Shown: piece by piece, positions 1 to 6,924 of the stretch | How the letters are laid out: each line of letters starts with the position of its first letter | How positions within the stretch are numbered: the stretch's first letter is position 1 | From: Alphaproteobacteria bacterium | GTDB lineage: Bacteria; Pseudomonadota; Alphaproteobacteria; Rhizobiales; Xanthobacteraceae | Length of the DNA stretch: 15,116 nucleotides | Direction: 5' to 3' | Assembly: GCA_005884465.1 (NCBI GenBank) | Contig: VAZH01000066.1 | Coordinates: 1 to 15,116 of the forward strand | Translations under genes and position numbers: made by a program | The notes under the pieces: model-generated | Databases searched by the model: none | What the model was told of the DNA's origin: nothing | What the model saw: the letters and a program-made list of their open reading frames with translations, nothing else

Positions 1-139
1 TCAAGGGGCGTCAAGCGCGTCCCAGGGGAGCGCTCAACGAAAGGGTCGGCACGGGTGGGCGGAATGACCGCGGTGCAAGGCCGAAGGCGCGAACGAAAAC
101 AATATCCGGCGCTTAATGCCTGTTCAGGGGGTTAGTCGC

Positions 140-383
140 ATGGGTCTTGTTAAAGTCTAAAAGACCCGTGGTGCTGATCGTCGAGGACGAATTTCTGTTG
201 AGAATGGACGCGGTCGATATGATTGCCGCCGCCGGGTTTGAGGTGGTCGAAGCAGCCAACGCCAACGAAGCCATCGGAATTCTCGAGGCCCTCGGGATTG
301 CGGAAACCGATCTGCCCGAAGGCCGAAGGTTTCTACCGAAACCCTGCAGTCCGACAGATGATGTTGCGGTCTGCGAGACGTGA
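140..383 (+). pseudogene. Decayed CheY-like response-regulator receiver (frameshift plus internal deletion)
   Basis: The frame read from about 147 begins with a typical receiver start (VVLIVEDEFLLRMDAVDMI), including the acidic pair that binds magnesium, and ends with a typical receiver tail (GRRFLPKPCSPTDD) carrying the conserved Lys-Pro. Between them only about ten residues remain. A receiver normally has 60-70 residues there, including the phospho-acceptor Asp and the Thr/Ser switch, so both are missing. An ATG at 140 lies 8 bases after an AGGGGG ribosome-site-like run, but its frame stops at 158. Removing one G near 155 would join it to the receiver frame. I infer a frameshift and an internal deletion. 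The family resembles the stand-alone receivers common in Bradyrhizobium. The frame still reads 78 residues from a TTG at 147, so a short protein could be made, but not a phosphorylatable receiver. Confidence 0.7.
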
Positions 384-393
384 CGGGCGGTGG

Positions 394-720
394 TTAGATA
401 ATCGCACTGTCATTCCGGGATGGTCCGAAGAACAAGACCACAGATCTGCAATTGCACATCTGTGGTCCTAAGATTCCGGGGTTCGCGTCCATCGGGCCGC
501 GCTTTGTGTGGCCCCGTTGGACGCGACCCGGAATGATGAAGTCTTCGATGAAGGCGATACGGTCGCGCAGCTGCAGCTTGCGCTTTTTCAGCCGTTGCAG
601 CCGCAACAAATCGGGCGCGGGCGATTGATGCAGGGCATCGATCGCCGCGTCGAGATCGCGGTGCTCCTGCTGCAGCCGTGCGAGCTCCGATTCGAGTTCG
701 CGCTCATCTTCGTCGGTCAT
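394..720 (-). CDS. DUF465 (YdcH-like) small protein with repeat-derived C-terminal tail
   Basis: Residues 1-61 are a clear DUF465/YdcH-type helical hairpin: an acidic start (MTDEDERELE), a charged helix with LARLQQEHRDLDAAID, the short turn SPAPD, and a basic helix with LQRLKKRKLQLRDRI. Family members usually end near residue 65-70. Here the frame enters the palindromic repeat at about codon 62 and runs on for roughly 47 more residues (108 in total) without resemblance to the family, so the natural end appears to have been lost. The function of DUF465 proteins is not established; they are small cytoplasmic coiled-coil-like proteins. The start at 720 is the only ATG that keeps the conserved N-terminus, and no strong ribosome site precedes it. 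It is divergent from a second DUF465 gene at 981. The family call is sure, but whether the extended protein is stable is unknown. Confidence 0.75.
   Translation of the reverse strand: MTDEDERELESELARLQQEHRDLDAAIDALHQSPAPDLLRLQRLKKRKLQLRDRIAFIEDFIIPGRVQRGHTKRGPMDANPGILGPQMCNCRSVVLFFGPSRNDSAII
410..536. repeat. Composite palindromic intergenic repeat (cattccggg...cccggaatg type)
   Basis: The element is bounded by perfect 10-base inverted ends, TCATTCCGGG at 410-419 and CCCGGAATGA at 527-536. Inside are two further dyads. One is an almost perfect 32-base palindrome at 436-467 (GACCACAGAT / ATCTGTGGTC around TGCAATTGCA). The other is a hairpin with arms CGCGTCCA (484-491) and TGGACGCG (518-525). 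The end sequence matches, from memory, a family of dispersed intergenic repeats frequent in Bradyrhizobium and relatives. It contains no gene of its own. It lies over the 3' end of the minus-strand DUF465 gene, supplying that gene's last codons. Confidence 0.7.
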
Positions 721-828
721 GGTGCACGTTAGCCGAAAAACGCGACGAGGTTGCGAAAGGTTTGTGCAAGCCGTTGGAGGAATATCGTCCCTGCCGACCC
801 GGATCGCAAGCTGGCGCTGCGGTCCAGG

Positions 829-845
829 GGAACCAGCCTGGTTCC
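829..845. promoter_or_regulatory. Perfect dyad in the divergent DUF465 intergenic region
   Basis: GGAACCA (829-835) and TGGTTCC (839-845) form a perfect 7-base dyad with a 3-base centre. It lies 109 bases upstream of the minus-strand DUF465 start and about 135 bases upstream of the plus-strand one. It could be an operator shared by the two divergent genes, but no regulator is known from the sequence. The rest of the gap 721-980 shows only the promoter candidate at 904-931. Confidence 0.3.
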
Positions 846-903
846 GTGCTCACGGTTCGTTACATATGATACCCAAAACTGAGGGTGCAATTTTCGATAC
901 CCA

Positions 904-931
904 TCGACAGATTCCCCGGCTCGTGTACACT
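904..931 (+). promoter_or_regulatory. Candidate sigma-70-type promoter of the plus-strand DUF465 gene
   Basis: TCGACA (904-909, one mismatch to TTGACA) is followed after 16 bases by TACACT (926-931, four of six matches to TATAAT). A start near 938 would leave a leader of about 43 bases containing the good ribosome site before 981. This is a consensus match only, and alphaproteobacterial promoters are loose. Confidence 0.3.
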
Positions 932-980
932 GGCTCGCCCGGATCAAATCTGAGGTTCAACCCCACCGAGGAGGCTCCAT

Positions 981-1166
981 ATGGCAATTCAGGCGCATCT
1001 CGTTGAACTGGAACGGAAACACAAGAGTCTCGAAAACGAATTACACGAAGCACTCGTGCACCTTTCAACAGACGACCTGCAAATTGTTGAGTTAAAGCGC
1101 CGGAAATTGATGGTTAAGGACCAGATCGAGCGGTTGAAACATACCGCCGAAGAAACACTCCACTAG
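981..1166 (+). CDS. DUF465 (YdcH-like) small protein
   Basis: This is a 61-residue protein with the DUF465/YdcH pattern: a first charged helix (LVELERKHKSLENELHEAL), a turn with Ser-Thr-Asp-Asp near residue 30, and a second basic helix (IVELKRRKLMVKDQIERL). The length is normal for the family. The start is supported by AGGAGG at 968-973, seven bases before the ATG. The protein is predicted to be cytoplasmic, without signal peptide or membrane segment, forming a helical hairpin or coiled coil. Its biochemical function is unknown. It is divergent from the second DUF465 gene at 394-720, with a 260-base gap holding a dyad and a promoter candidate. The two are paralogues but clearly different in sequence, so this is not a recent tandem duplication. 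Confidence 0.85.
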   Translation: MAIQAHLVELERKHKSLENELHEALVHLSTDDLQIVELKRRKLMVKDQIERLKHTAEETLH

Positions 1167-1189
1167 CCAACCTTCGCAAGCATCGCCGT

Positions 1190-1246
1190 CCTCCCGGGAG
1201 GAGCGCAATCGCGCTCACCCTCGGGGAGGTGCGCGTTTGCGCGCCT
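1190..1246. terminator. Cluster of three hairpins between convergent genes
   Basis: Three dyads follow one another: CCTCCCGGGAGG (1190-1201), GAGCGC-AATC-GCGCTC (1201-1216) and AGGTGCGC-GTTT-GCGCGCCT (1227-1246, one G-T pair). They occupy almost the whole gap between the stop of the DUF465 gene and the stop of the convergent flavoprotein gene. This is the position expected of a bidirectional terminator. No T-run follows on either strand, so it is not a classical intrinsic terminator. Confidence 0.35.
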
Positions 1247-1265
1247 CGAAGGAAGCCTTGCCCCG

Positions 1266-2369
1266 CTATACCCCTGCCAGCTCGCCGACATGGTCCGCGA
1301 TTGCCAGCGAAGATGTCAGCCCCGGCGATTCTATTCCGAACAGATTGATCAGTCCGTCGACGCCATGGTCGCGCGGCCCCTGGATCAGGAAATCCTGCAC
1401 GGCCACCGCCGGCGGCACGATCTTCGGCCGAATCCCCGAATAGCTCGGCATCAGCGCGCCGTCCGGCAGTGTCGGCCAGTATCGCCGGATCGCCGGATAG
1501 AACCTGGCCGCCCGCGCCGGGTCGACGGCATAGTCGATCGTATCGACCCATTCCACGTCAGGACCGAACCGGGCCTGTCCCGCCATGTCGAGGGTGAGGT
1601 GCACGCCGAGCCCGCCCGGCTCCGGCACCGGATAGATCAGGTGTGAAAACGGCGCCTTGGCGCTGCAACTGAAATAGTTTCCTTTTGCGAGATAGGTCCG
1701 CGGTATCAGGTCGATCGGCATTCCGTCGATGCTGCGCGCGACCGCGGCGGCGCTAAGCCCCGCGGCATTGATCAGAAGCCCGCATTCAAGGCTGATCGGG
1801 GCGCTGCCGCCGGCGTCGAGTTCGATTCGATCACCGGCCGCCCTGGCGTGCAGCAACGCCGTATGAAAGGCAAAGGCTGCTCCGGCATCTTCGGCATCGC
1901 CGCGCAGCGCCAGCATGAAGGCGTGGCTGTCGATGATGCCGGTGGAGGGCGAGAGCAGGGCTGCGTCGCAATTCAGCGCCGGCTCCAATGCGCGCGCGGC
2001 ATTGCCAGAGAGGGTTTGCAGATCGAGCACGCCATTGGCCTCGGCGTGAGCCCTGATCGACTGCAGTTTCGCGGTCTCATTCGCCGTCGTCGCGACGATC
2101 AGCTTACCGCAGTTGCGATGCGGGACGCCGTGATCGCTGCAGTATTGATACAGCGCGCGCTTGCCGCTGACGCACATCCGCGCCATCAGGCTCCCCGCCG
2201 GATAATAGATGCCGGCGTGGATCACCTCGCTGTTGCGCGACGAGGTTGCGGTCCCGATACCTTCCGCCGCCTCCAGGACGATTACCTCGCGGCCTGCCTG
2301 TGCCAGCCGCCGCGCGACGGCGAGGCCGATCACCCCCGCACCGATAACGACGCACTCAACTTTATCCAT
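1266..2369 (-). CDS. FAD-dependent oxidoreductase, L-2-hydroxyglutarate oxidase/dehydrogenase-like
   Basis: This 367-residue protein is of the D-amino-acid-oxidase/GlpD fold. The N-terminus has a Rossmann FAD site (G10-A-G12-V-I-G15) ending in an acidic residue at E33 (IVLEAAEG). Next is [12 protein letters not shown] (45-56), which matches the LhgO signature with a His in the flavin-covalent or flavin-contact region. The C-terminus has the second FAD segment (PSYSGIRPK and [16 protein letters not shown]). Family members oxidise L-2-hydroxyglutarate to 2-oxoglutarate and pass electrons to the respiratory quinone pool; related enzymes act on other 2-hydroxy acids, so the substrate is inferred. 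There is no signal peptide. The start at 2369 gives the usual 5-8 residues before the Rossmann strand, although no strong ribosome site is seen. It is a single gene, convergent with the DUF465 gene at 981 and divergent from the GGDEF/EAL gene. Confidence 0.8.
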   Translation of the reverse strand: MDKVECVVIGAGVIGLAVARRLAQAGREVIVLEAAEGIGTATSSRNSEVIHAGIYYPAGSLMARMCVSGKRALYQYCSDHGVPHRNCGKLIVATTANETAKLQSIRAHAEANGVLDLQTLSGNAARALEPALNCDAALLSPSTGIIDSHAFMLALRGDAEDAGAAFAFHTALLHARAAGDRIELDAGGSAPISLECGLLINAAGLSAAAVARSIDGMPIDLIPRTYLAKGNYFSCSAKAPFSHLIYPVPEPGGLGVHLTLDMAGQARFGPDVEWVDTIDYAVDPARAARFYPAIRRYWPTLPDGALMPSYSGIRPKIVPPAVAVQDFLIQGPRDHGVDGLINLFGIESPGLTSSLAIADHVGELAGV

Positions 2370-2606
2370 TCGCAGTTCGGACCCGGCTATTCAACTCGAC
2401 GCGCCTGCGATGAGGCGGCTGCGTTGAGGATCAATCGCATTCGCACACTATCGCTCTGCCGAAAATCCCTATTTAGAGGCGTTTTCCGGCCCGCCTTGCC
2501 GTTAGTGAAGCATTAATCATGTCAGGGCAATTGCCATAATTTAAGATACATTTACAAGTTGCTGGGGTACGCGTTTACCCGATCCAAACCCGTGAAGTCA
2601 GACACT

Positions 2607-2626
2607 CCGCCGCGGAAAATCGGCGG
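2607..2626 (+). promoter_or_regulatory. Leader hairpin just before the GGDEF/EAL start
   Basis: CCGCCG (2607-2612) and CGGCGG (2621-2626) can form a 6-pair stem with loop CGGAAAAT. The 3' arm ends seven bases before the ATG at 2634 and covers the only G-rich run that could serve as a ribosome site. A second dyad, GGGTA/TACCC, lies at 2565-2580. Masking of the ribosome site is an inference from position alone. The rest of the 264-base gap 2370-2633 shows only a short palindrome GGCAATTGCC at 2526-2535. Confidence 0.25.
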
Positions 2627-2633
2627 GTGATTG

Positions 2634-5327
2634 ATGGTTGACAAGAGTTCGTGGGCAGGCGGCAAGATTGTGGCTACTGCGCAGGCGCTAATTTGCGTGA
2701 TCGCCGCTGTTGCGCCATTTGGGCCCGCCTGGGGCGGACCCACTGACTTCGCGCCGACAAGCTATCTCGGCTCTGCCGACCCCACCATGGTTTGGGAAAT
2801 GCTGATTGCCGGCGTCGTTGTCAGTTCTTTTCTCGCAGCTATCGCGCTGTGGGTGCACTCGGCGTTGCGCAAGGTGAAGCGTTTGCAGTTACGCAGAAAT
2901 GCATTTGTCAGCTCCGCCCTGAACCAGCTCAGCCACGGCGTGGTGATGACGGATGCGCAGAACCGGATCGTGTTCTGCAACGACCGCTATCTCGAGATCT
3001 ATGGCCTGGCACGGCCGGATATTTCCAGAAACATGACCGGACCGGAGCTGCTGGAGATGCGGCGCAAGCGCGGCGTCCTCGACGTCAGCGTCGAGGACTT
3101 CTATGCACGCGCCGGCACCCCGGAGGGCCTCATTACCGAACTGCCCGGCGGGCGGTCGGTTCTGGTCAAATATTTTGCGCTGCCGAACGGCGGTTCGGTG
3201 GCGACGCACGAGGATTACAGCGAGCAGCGCAAGCTTTCGAGAGAGCTTGCATCGACCAAGCAATTCCTGGAATCGGTACTCGACAATGTGCCGGTATGTG
3301 TGGCCGCCAAGAGTATCGAGGACGGCCGCTACATTTTTGCCAACCGGGCGTTCGAGCGCTTCTCGCGCTTTTCCCGCGACATCATCCTCGGCAAGCGGGC
3401 CGACGAAATTTTCACGCCTGACACCGCCGCGCGCGTAGAAGCGGCGGACCAGGCAGCGCTCAAGTCCCCCGACGGCCAGTTCCGCACCGAGCTCGTGGTC
3501 GAGCGCGGTTCGGAACAGCGCGTTCTTGCCTCCAACCGCGTGATCGCGCGCAACGACAAGAATCAGCCGGAATTCCTGATCGCGCTGTTCGATGACGTTA
3601 CCCACCGCAAATCGCTTTCCCAGGAGCTGGAAAGCAACAAGAAGTTTCTCGAACTGGTGGTCGATAATATTCCGGTCTCACTGATCGTCGAGCGTGTCAG
3701 CGACGGACGATATCTTCTCGCCAATCGCAGCGCCGAGACCATCCTCAACCGCCGGCGCGAAGACGCCACCGGATTGACGGCTGCGGATATTTTCAATCCG
3801 AAGGAAGCCAAGCTGATTATCGCACGCGACGAGGCGGCGATCAGGAAAGGCGGTCTGCTCACCGAAGAACACCCCATCAGCACCAAAGACGGCTTGCGGC
3901 TGTTCCTGACCCGCCGCATGACGGTGCTCGATGGTGCTGGCGAGCCGCAATATCTGATCAAGACCCACGAGGACGTCACCGACCGCCGCCAGACCGAATC
4001 GCGCATGGCCCATATGGCCTATCACGACGGCCTGACCGATCTGCCGAACCGCGCTGCATTCCTGCAGGCGCTGGCGCAGATGATCGAGGCCTGCGAAGGC
4101 ACCGATGAGGAATTTGCGGTGCTGTCCGTCGACCTCGATGGCATGAAGGAAGTCAACGACGTGTTCGGCCCTGCGATCGGCGACAAGCTGCTGATCGAGG
4201 TGGCGCGCCGCCTTCAGACCACGGCGCGTGACGGCGTGGTGGCCCGGCTCTCAGGCGACGAGTTCGGATTGATCATCGACGGCAAGCAACCCGCCGCAGG
4301 TATCGCGCTGGCCGAACAGCTTGCCGAAGCACTGGCCAACGAGGTCCAGATCGACGGCAAAGCGGTGCGCACCGGAGTCACCACCGGCATCTCGGTATTC
4401 CCTCACAACGGTGCAGACGCCGCATCGCTGCTCGCCAATGCCGGCGCGGCATTGTTCCGCGCCAAGGTGGCATCGCGCGGCTCGATCAGCGTCTATGAAC
4501 CCGAAATGGATCGACAGATTCGGGATCGCCGCCTGCTGCATCAGGATCTCTCGCTCGCGATCAAGAACGGCGAATTGTCGCTGCATTATCAGCCGCAAGC
4601 GATGTCACGCCAGACCGCCGCCTCTAGCGAAGTTATCGGGTTCGAGGCGCTGGCGCGATGGCACCATCCGGTGCGCGGCTTCGTGCCGCCCGCCGATTTC
4701 ATTCCGCTCGCGGAAGAAAGCGGCTTGATCGTCGAAATGGGTGAATGGATCCTGCGGGAAGCCTGCCGGGAGGCCGCGTCGTGGCCGATGCCGCTGCAGA
4801 TCGCGGTCAATCTGTCGCCGGCGCAGTTCATGCATGGCGATATGGTCAGCCTGTTGCATTCGATACTTCTCGAAACCGGCCTCGCGCCGGGCCGGCTTGA
4901 GCTGGAAATCACCGAAGGCGTGCTGATCGAGGATTTCGATCGCGGTCTGGCGCTGCTGCGGCGGCTGAAGGCGCTCGGCGTGCGTATTTCCATGGATGAC
5001 TTCGGCAGTGGTTATTCGTCGCTGAGCTACCTTCAGGCGTTTCCATTCGACAAAATCAAGGTCGACCGCGCTTTCGTCATGAATCTCGGACGCAATCACC
5101 AATCGGCGGCGATCGTTCGGGCCGTGATCGGCCTGGGCCACGGCCTGGAGATGTCGATCGTCGCCGAGGGCGTGGAAACCCAGGAGCAACTCTCCTTCCT
5201 CTCGGACGAGGGCTGCGATGCAGTGCAGGGCTATTTTATCGGCAGACCTCAGCCGATCGGACAGTACGCCGCGCTGGTTGGCCGCAGCGGCGGCAAGACG
5301 GCGGAGCCTGCGCGCAAGACCGGCTAA
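2634..5327 (+). CDS. Membrane-anchored PAS-PAS-PAS-GGDEF-EAL cyclic-di-GMP protein
   Basis: An 897-residue signalling protein. Two hydrophobic segments (about 12-33 and 55-75) flank a short periplasmic loop. Then follow three PAS-like domains (about 91-195, 207-325, 333-450), a GGDEF domain (about 455-620) and an EAL domain (about 635-885). The GGDEF signature reads S540-G-D-E-F, metal-site residues D500/D502 are present, and the upstream inhibitory RxxD site is absent (ARDG instead). The EAL domain keeps the full phosphodiesterase set: E671-A-L, N726, E758, D788/D789, K809, E845 and Q865. It therefore most likely degrades c-di-GMP, with the GGDEF part either weakly active or a GTP-sensing regulator. 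PAS2 and PAS3 look like internal duplicates (KQFLESVLDNVP versus KKFLELVVDNIP). ATG at 2634 is preferred to the TTG directly before it. It has no obvious operon partner. Confidence 0.9.
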   Translation: MVDKSSWAGGKIVATAQALICVIAAVAPFGPAWGGPTDFAPTSYLGSADPTMVWEMLIAGVVVSSFLAAIALWVHSALRKVKRLQLRRNAFVSSALNQLSHGVVMTDAQNRIVFCNDRYLEIYGLARPDISRNMTGPELLEMRRKRGVLDVSVEDFYARAGTPEGLITELPGGRSVLVKYFALPNGGSVATHEDYSEQRKLSRELASTKQFLESVLDNVPVCVAAKSIEDGRYIFANRAFERFSRFSRDIILGKRADEIFTPDTAARVEAADQAALKSPDGQFRTELVVERGSEQRVLASNRVIARNDKNQPEFLIALFDDVTHRKSLSQELESNKKFLELVVDNIPVSLIVERVSDGRYLLANRSAETILNRRREDATGLTAADIFNPKEAKLIIARDEAAIRKGGLLTEEHPISTKDGLRLFLTRRMTVLDGAGEPQYLIKTHEDVTDRRQTESRMAHMAYHDGLTDLPNRAAFLQALAQMIEACEGTDEEFAVLSVDLDGMKEVNDVFGPAIGDKLLIEVARRLQTTARDGVVARLSGDEFGLIIDGKQPAAGIALAEQLAEALANEVQIDGKAVRTGVTTGISVFPHNGADAASLLANAGAALFRAKVASRGSISVYEPEMDRQIRDRRLLHQDLSLAIKNGELSLHYQPQAMSRQTAASSEVIGFEALARWHHPVRGFVPPADFIPLAEESGLIVEMGEWILREACREAASWPMPLQIAVNLSPAQFMHGDMVSLLHSILLETGLAPGRLELEITEGVLIEDFDRGLALLRRLKALGVRISMDDFGSGYSSLSYLQAFPFDKIKVDRAFVMNLGRNHQSAAIVRAVIGLGHGLEMSIVAEGVETQEQLSFLSDEGCDAVQGYFIGRPQPIGQYAALVGRSGGKTAEPARKTG

Positions 5328-5411
5328 AGCTTCGGTTCAGAACCGAGCTCCATGTTTTTGCTTGACGCGTTTTCTTCGTGCGAACCGGTACCCACTTCGC
5401 TTGAAAACGCT
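5328..5411. repeat. Palindromic intergenic repeat abutting the glpD-like start
   Basis: The core has inverted ends GCGTTTTC (5367-5374) and GAAAACGC (5403-5410) enclosing GCGAA/TTCGC around ACCGGTAC. From memory this core is one of the most frequent dispersed repeats in Bradyrhizobium and Rhodopseudomonas intergenic DNA. Directly before it, starting one base after the GGDEF/EAL stop, is another dyad (CGGTTC-A-GAACCG, 5333-5345) followed shortly by TTTTT at 5354-5358, which could act as that gene's terminator. The unit fills almost the whole gap and ends 11 bases before the next start codon. Confidence 0.65.
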
Positions 5412-5422
5412 ATGGTCGCCGC

Positions 5423-6895
5423 ATGGCGGACTACGATCTTGCGATCCTCGGCGGCGGGTTGAACGGCGTCAGCGTGGCGCGCGATGCCGCGGGTCGCGGC
5501 CTGCGGGTGATCCTGCTGGAACAGGGCGACCTCGGCGTGGGCGCGTCCTCGGCCTCGCCGCGGCTGATCCATGGCGATCCCGCCCTGCTGGAGCGCAGGG
5601 CCTTTCTGCGCGTACGCGCCGCGCTTGCCGAGCGCGACATCTGGCTGCGGATCGCGCCGCACCTGGTGCGCCCGATGCGCTTTGCGATCCCCGCGCATTC
5701 CGAAGAGCGTCCGTCGTGGTTGCTGCGCTCGGGGCTATTGCTTTACGACCGGCTGGCCTCGCGCGCGACGCTTCCGGCATCAGCGACGATCGACGTCACG
5801 CACCATCCCGTCGGTAACGCGCTGAAGCGGCCATTCGGTACCGCGTTTGAATATTCCGATTGCGTGGTGGACGACTCGCGGCTGGTGGTCGCCAATGCCG
5901 TCGATGCCGCGGAGCGGGGCGCGGTGATCCGCACCGGCGCGCGTTGCGTTCGCGCCGACCGGCTCGACGTCTGGCGGCTGGTCGTGATCGACCGCGGCCA
6001 TCGCCAGGTGATCACGGCGCGGGCGCTGGCCAATGCCACCGGCGCCTGGACCGCCTCGGTCGCGGAAACCGTGTTGCGCATGCTGCCGCCGCGCGTCGGC
6101 ACCGCCCGGATCAGCCAGATTATCGTCAGGCGCCTGTTCGATACCGACGGCGTCTATGTGTTCCAGAACAGCGACCGGCGGCTGATCTTCGCAAGCCCCT
6201 ACGAACGCGATTTCACGCTCATCGGCACCGTGGGGCACGCGTTCAAGGGCGATCCCGCGATCGTCTCGATGCCGGCTGGCGATATCGCGTATCTCTGCGA
6301 TGCCGCTAACCGGTATTTTCGCGAGCGGATCGAACCATCGGATGTAATCCGGACGGTCTCCGGCGCCAACGCGGTCATCGACCCGCAAAGCCGGCGCGCC
6401 GCGCGCGATGGCTCGATGACGTTCGTTGCCGGGCGCCGCAAGGCGCCGCTGCTGACGATCTTCGGCGGTGATGTCACGACCTCGCGGCTGCGCGCGGAGC
6501 GGGCTGTTTCCAGGCTCACACCTTTCTATCCGATGTCGCCGCGCTGGACCGCGAAGACGCCGCTCCCGGGCGGTGATTTCGCGTGGACGCGGTTCGACGA
6601 TGAGGTCGATGCGGCGCGCGAGCGCTGGCGGTTTCTGAGCGAGTCTCAGGCTCAACGTCTGATCGCCGCCTATGGCTCGCGCCTTGAGGCCGTACTCGGC
6701 AACGCCAAAGACCGGGCCGAACTCGGTGCGGCCTTTGGGCCAGAACTGACGGCCACCGAGGTCCGCTACCTCATGACAAAAGAATGGGCGCGCTTCCCGG
6801 ACGACATTCTGTGGCGGCGCTCGAAACTGGGCTTGACCATGCGGCCGCAGGACCGCGACGCGCTGGCTGTGTTCATGGCGACGGCGGGGTCCTGA
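5423..6895 (+). CDS. GlpD-like FAD protein with altered active site (possible pseudoenzyme)
   Basis: This 490-residue protein aligns with aerobic glycerol-3-phosphate dehydrogenase over its whole length. It has the FAD site (GGG-LNG at 10-15, then ARDAAGRGL), FEYSDCVVDDSRLVVANA (142-159), NATGAW (204-209), GKAPLL-like RKAPLLTIFGG (339-349), TPFYP, and the C-terminal helical domain with AAYGS and EWARFPDDILWRR. E. coli GlpD oxidises glycerol-3-phosphate to dihydroxyacetone phosphate on the inner membrane and reduces quinone. The residues that hold the phosphate substrate are changed here: GGLRYLE is GDPALLE (R54 to A, Y55 to L), SGVRPL is SGANAV (R317 to N316), and FGGKLTT is FGGDVTT (K354 to D350). 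Normal activity is therefore doubtful, although FAD binding should persist. The start gives the usual N-terminus; no ribosome site stands out because a repeat fills the leader. No glycerol uptake genes are nearby. Confidence 0.8.
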   Translation: MADYDLAILGGGLNGVSVARDAAGRGLRVILLEQGDLGVGASSASPRLIHGDPALLERRAFLRVRAALAERDIWLRIAPHLVRPMRFAIPAHSEERPSWLLRSGLLLYDRLASRATLPASATIDVTHHPVGNALKRPFGTAFEYSDCVVDDSRLVVANAVDAAERGAVIRTGARCVRADRLDVWRLVVIDRGHRQVITARALANATGAWTASVAETVLRMLPPRVGTARISQIIVRRLFDTDGVYVFQNSDRRLIFASPYERDFTLIGTVGHAFKGDPAIVSMPAGDIAYLCDAANRYFRERIEPSDVIRTVSGANAVIDPQSRRAARDGSMTFVAGRRKAPLLTIFGGDVTTSRLRAERAVSRLTPFYPMSPRWTAKTPLPGGDFAWTRFDDEVDAARERWRFLSESQAQRLIAAYGSRLEAVLGNAKDRAELGAAFGPELTATEVRYLMTKEWARFPDDILWRRSKLGLTMRPQDRDALAVFMATAGS

Positions 6896-6924
6896 ATTCT
6901 AGGCCAGGTCCTGCTTTCTCGGCC

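Noticed and set aside
1..139. Possible tail of a gene on the minus strand entering from the left edge
   Set aside because: The frame ending at base 1 has another stop within about 35 bases and no family likeness was seen in other frames.
1848..2516. Plus-strand open frame of 222 codons
   Set aside because: It is antisense to the flavoprotein gene, whose frame carries clear FAD motifs; the product is Arg/Ala-rich without any recognisable motif.
5780..6655. Minus-strand open frame of 291 codons
   Set aside because: Antisense to the glpD-like gene. High GC makes long shadow frames; no motif or ribosome site.
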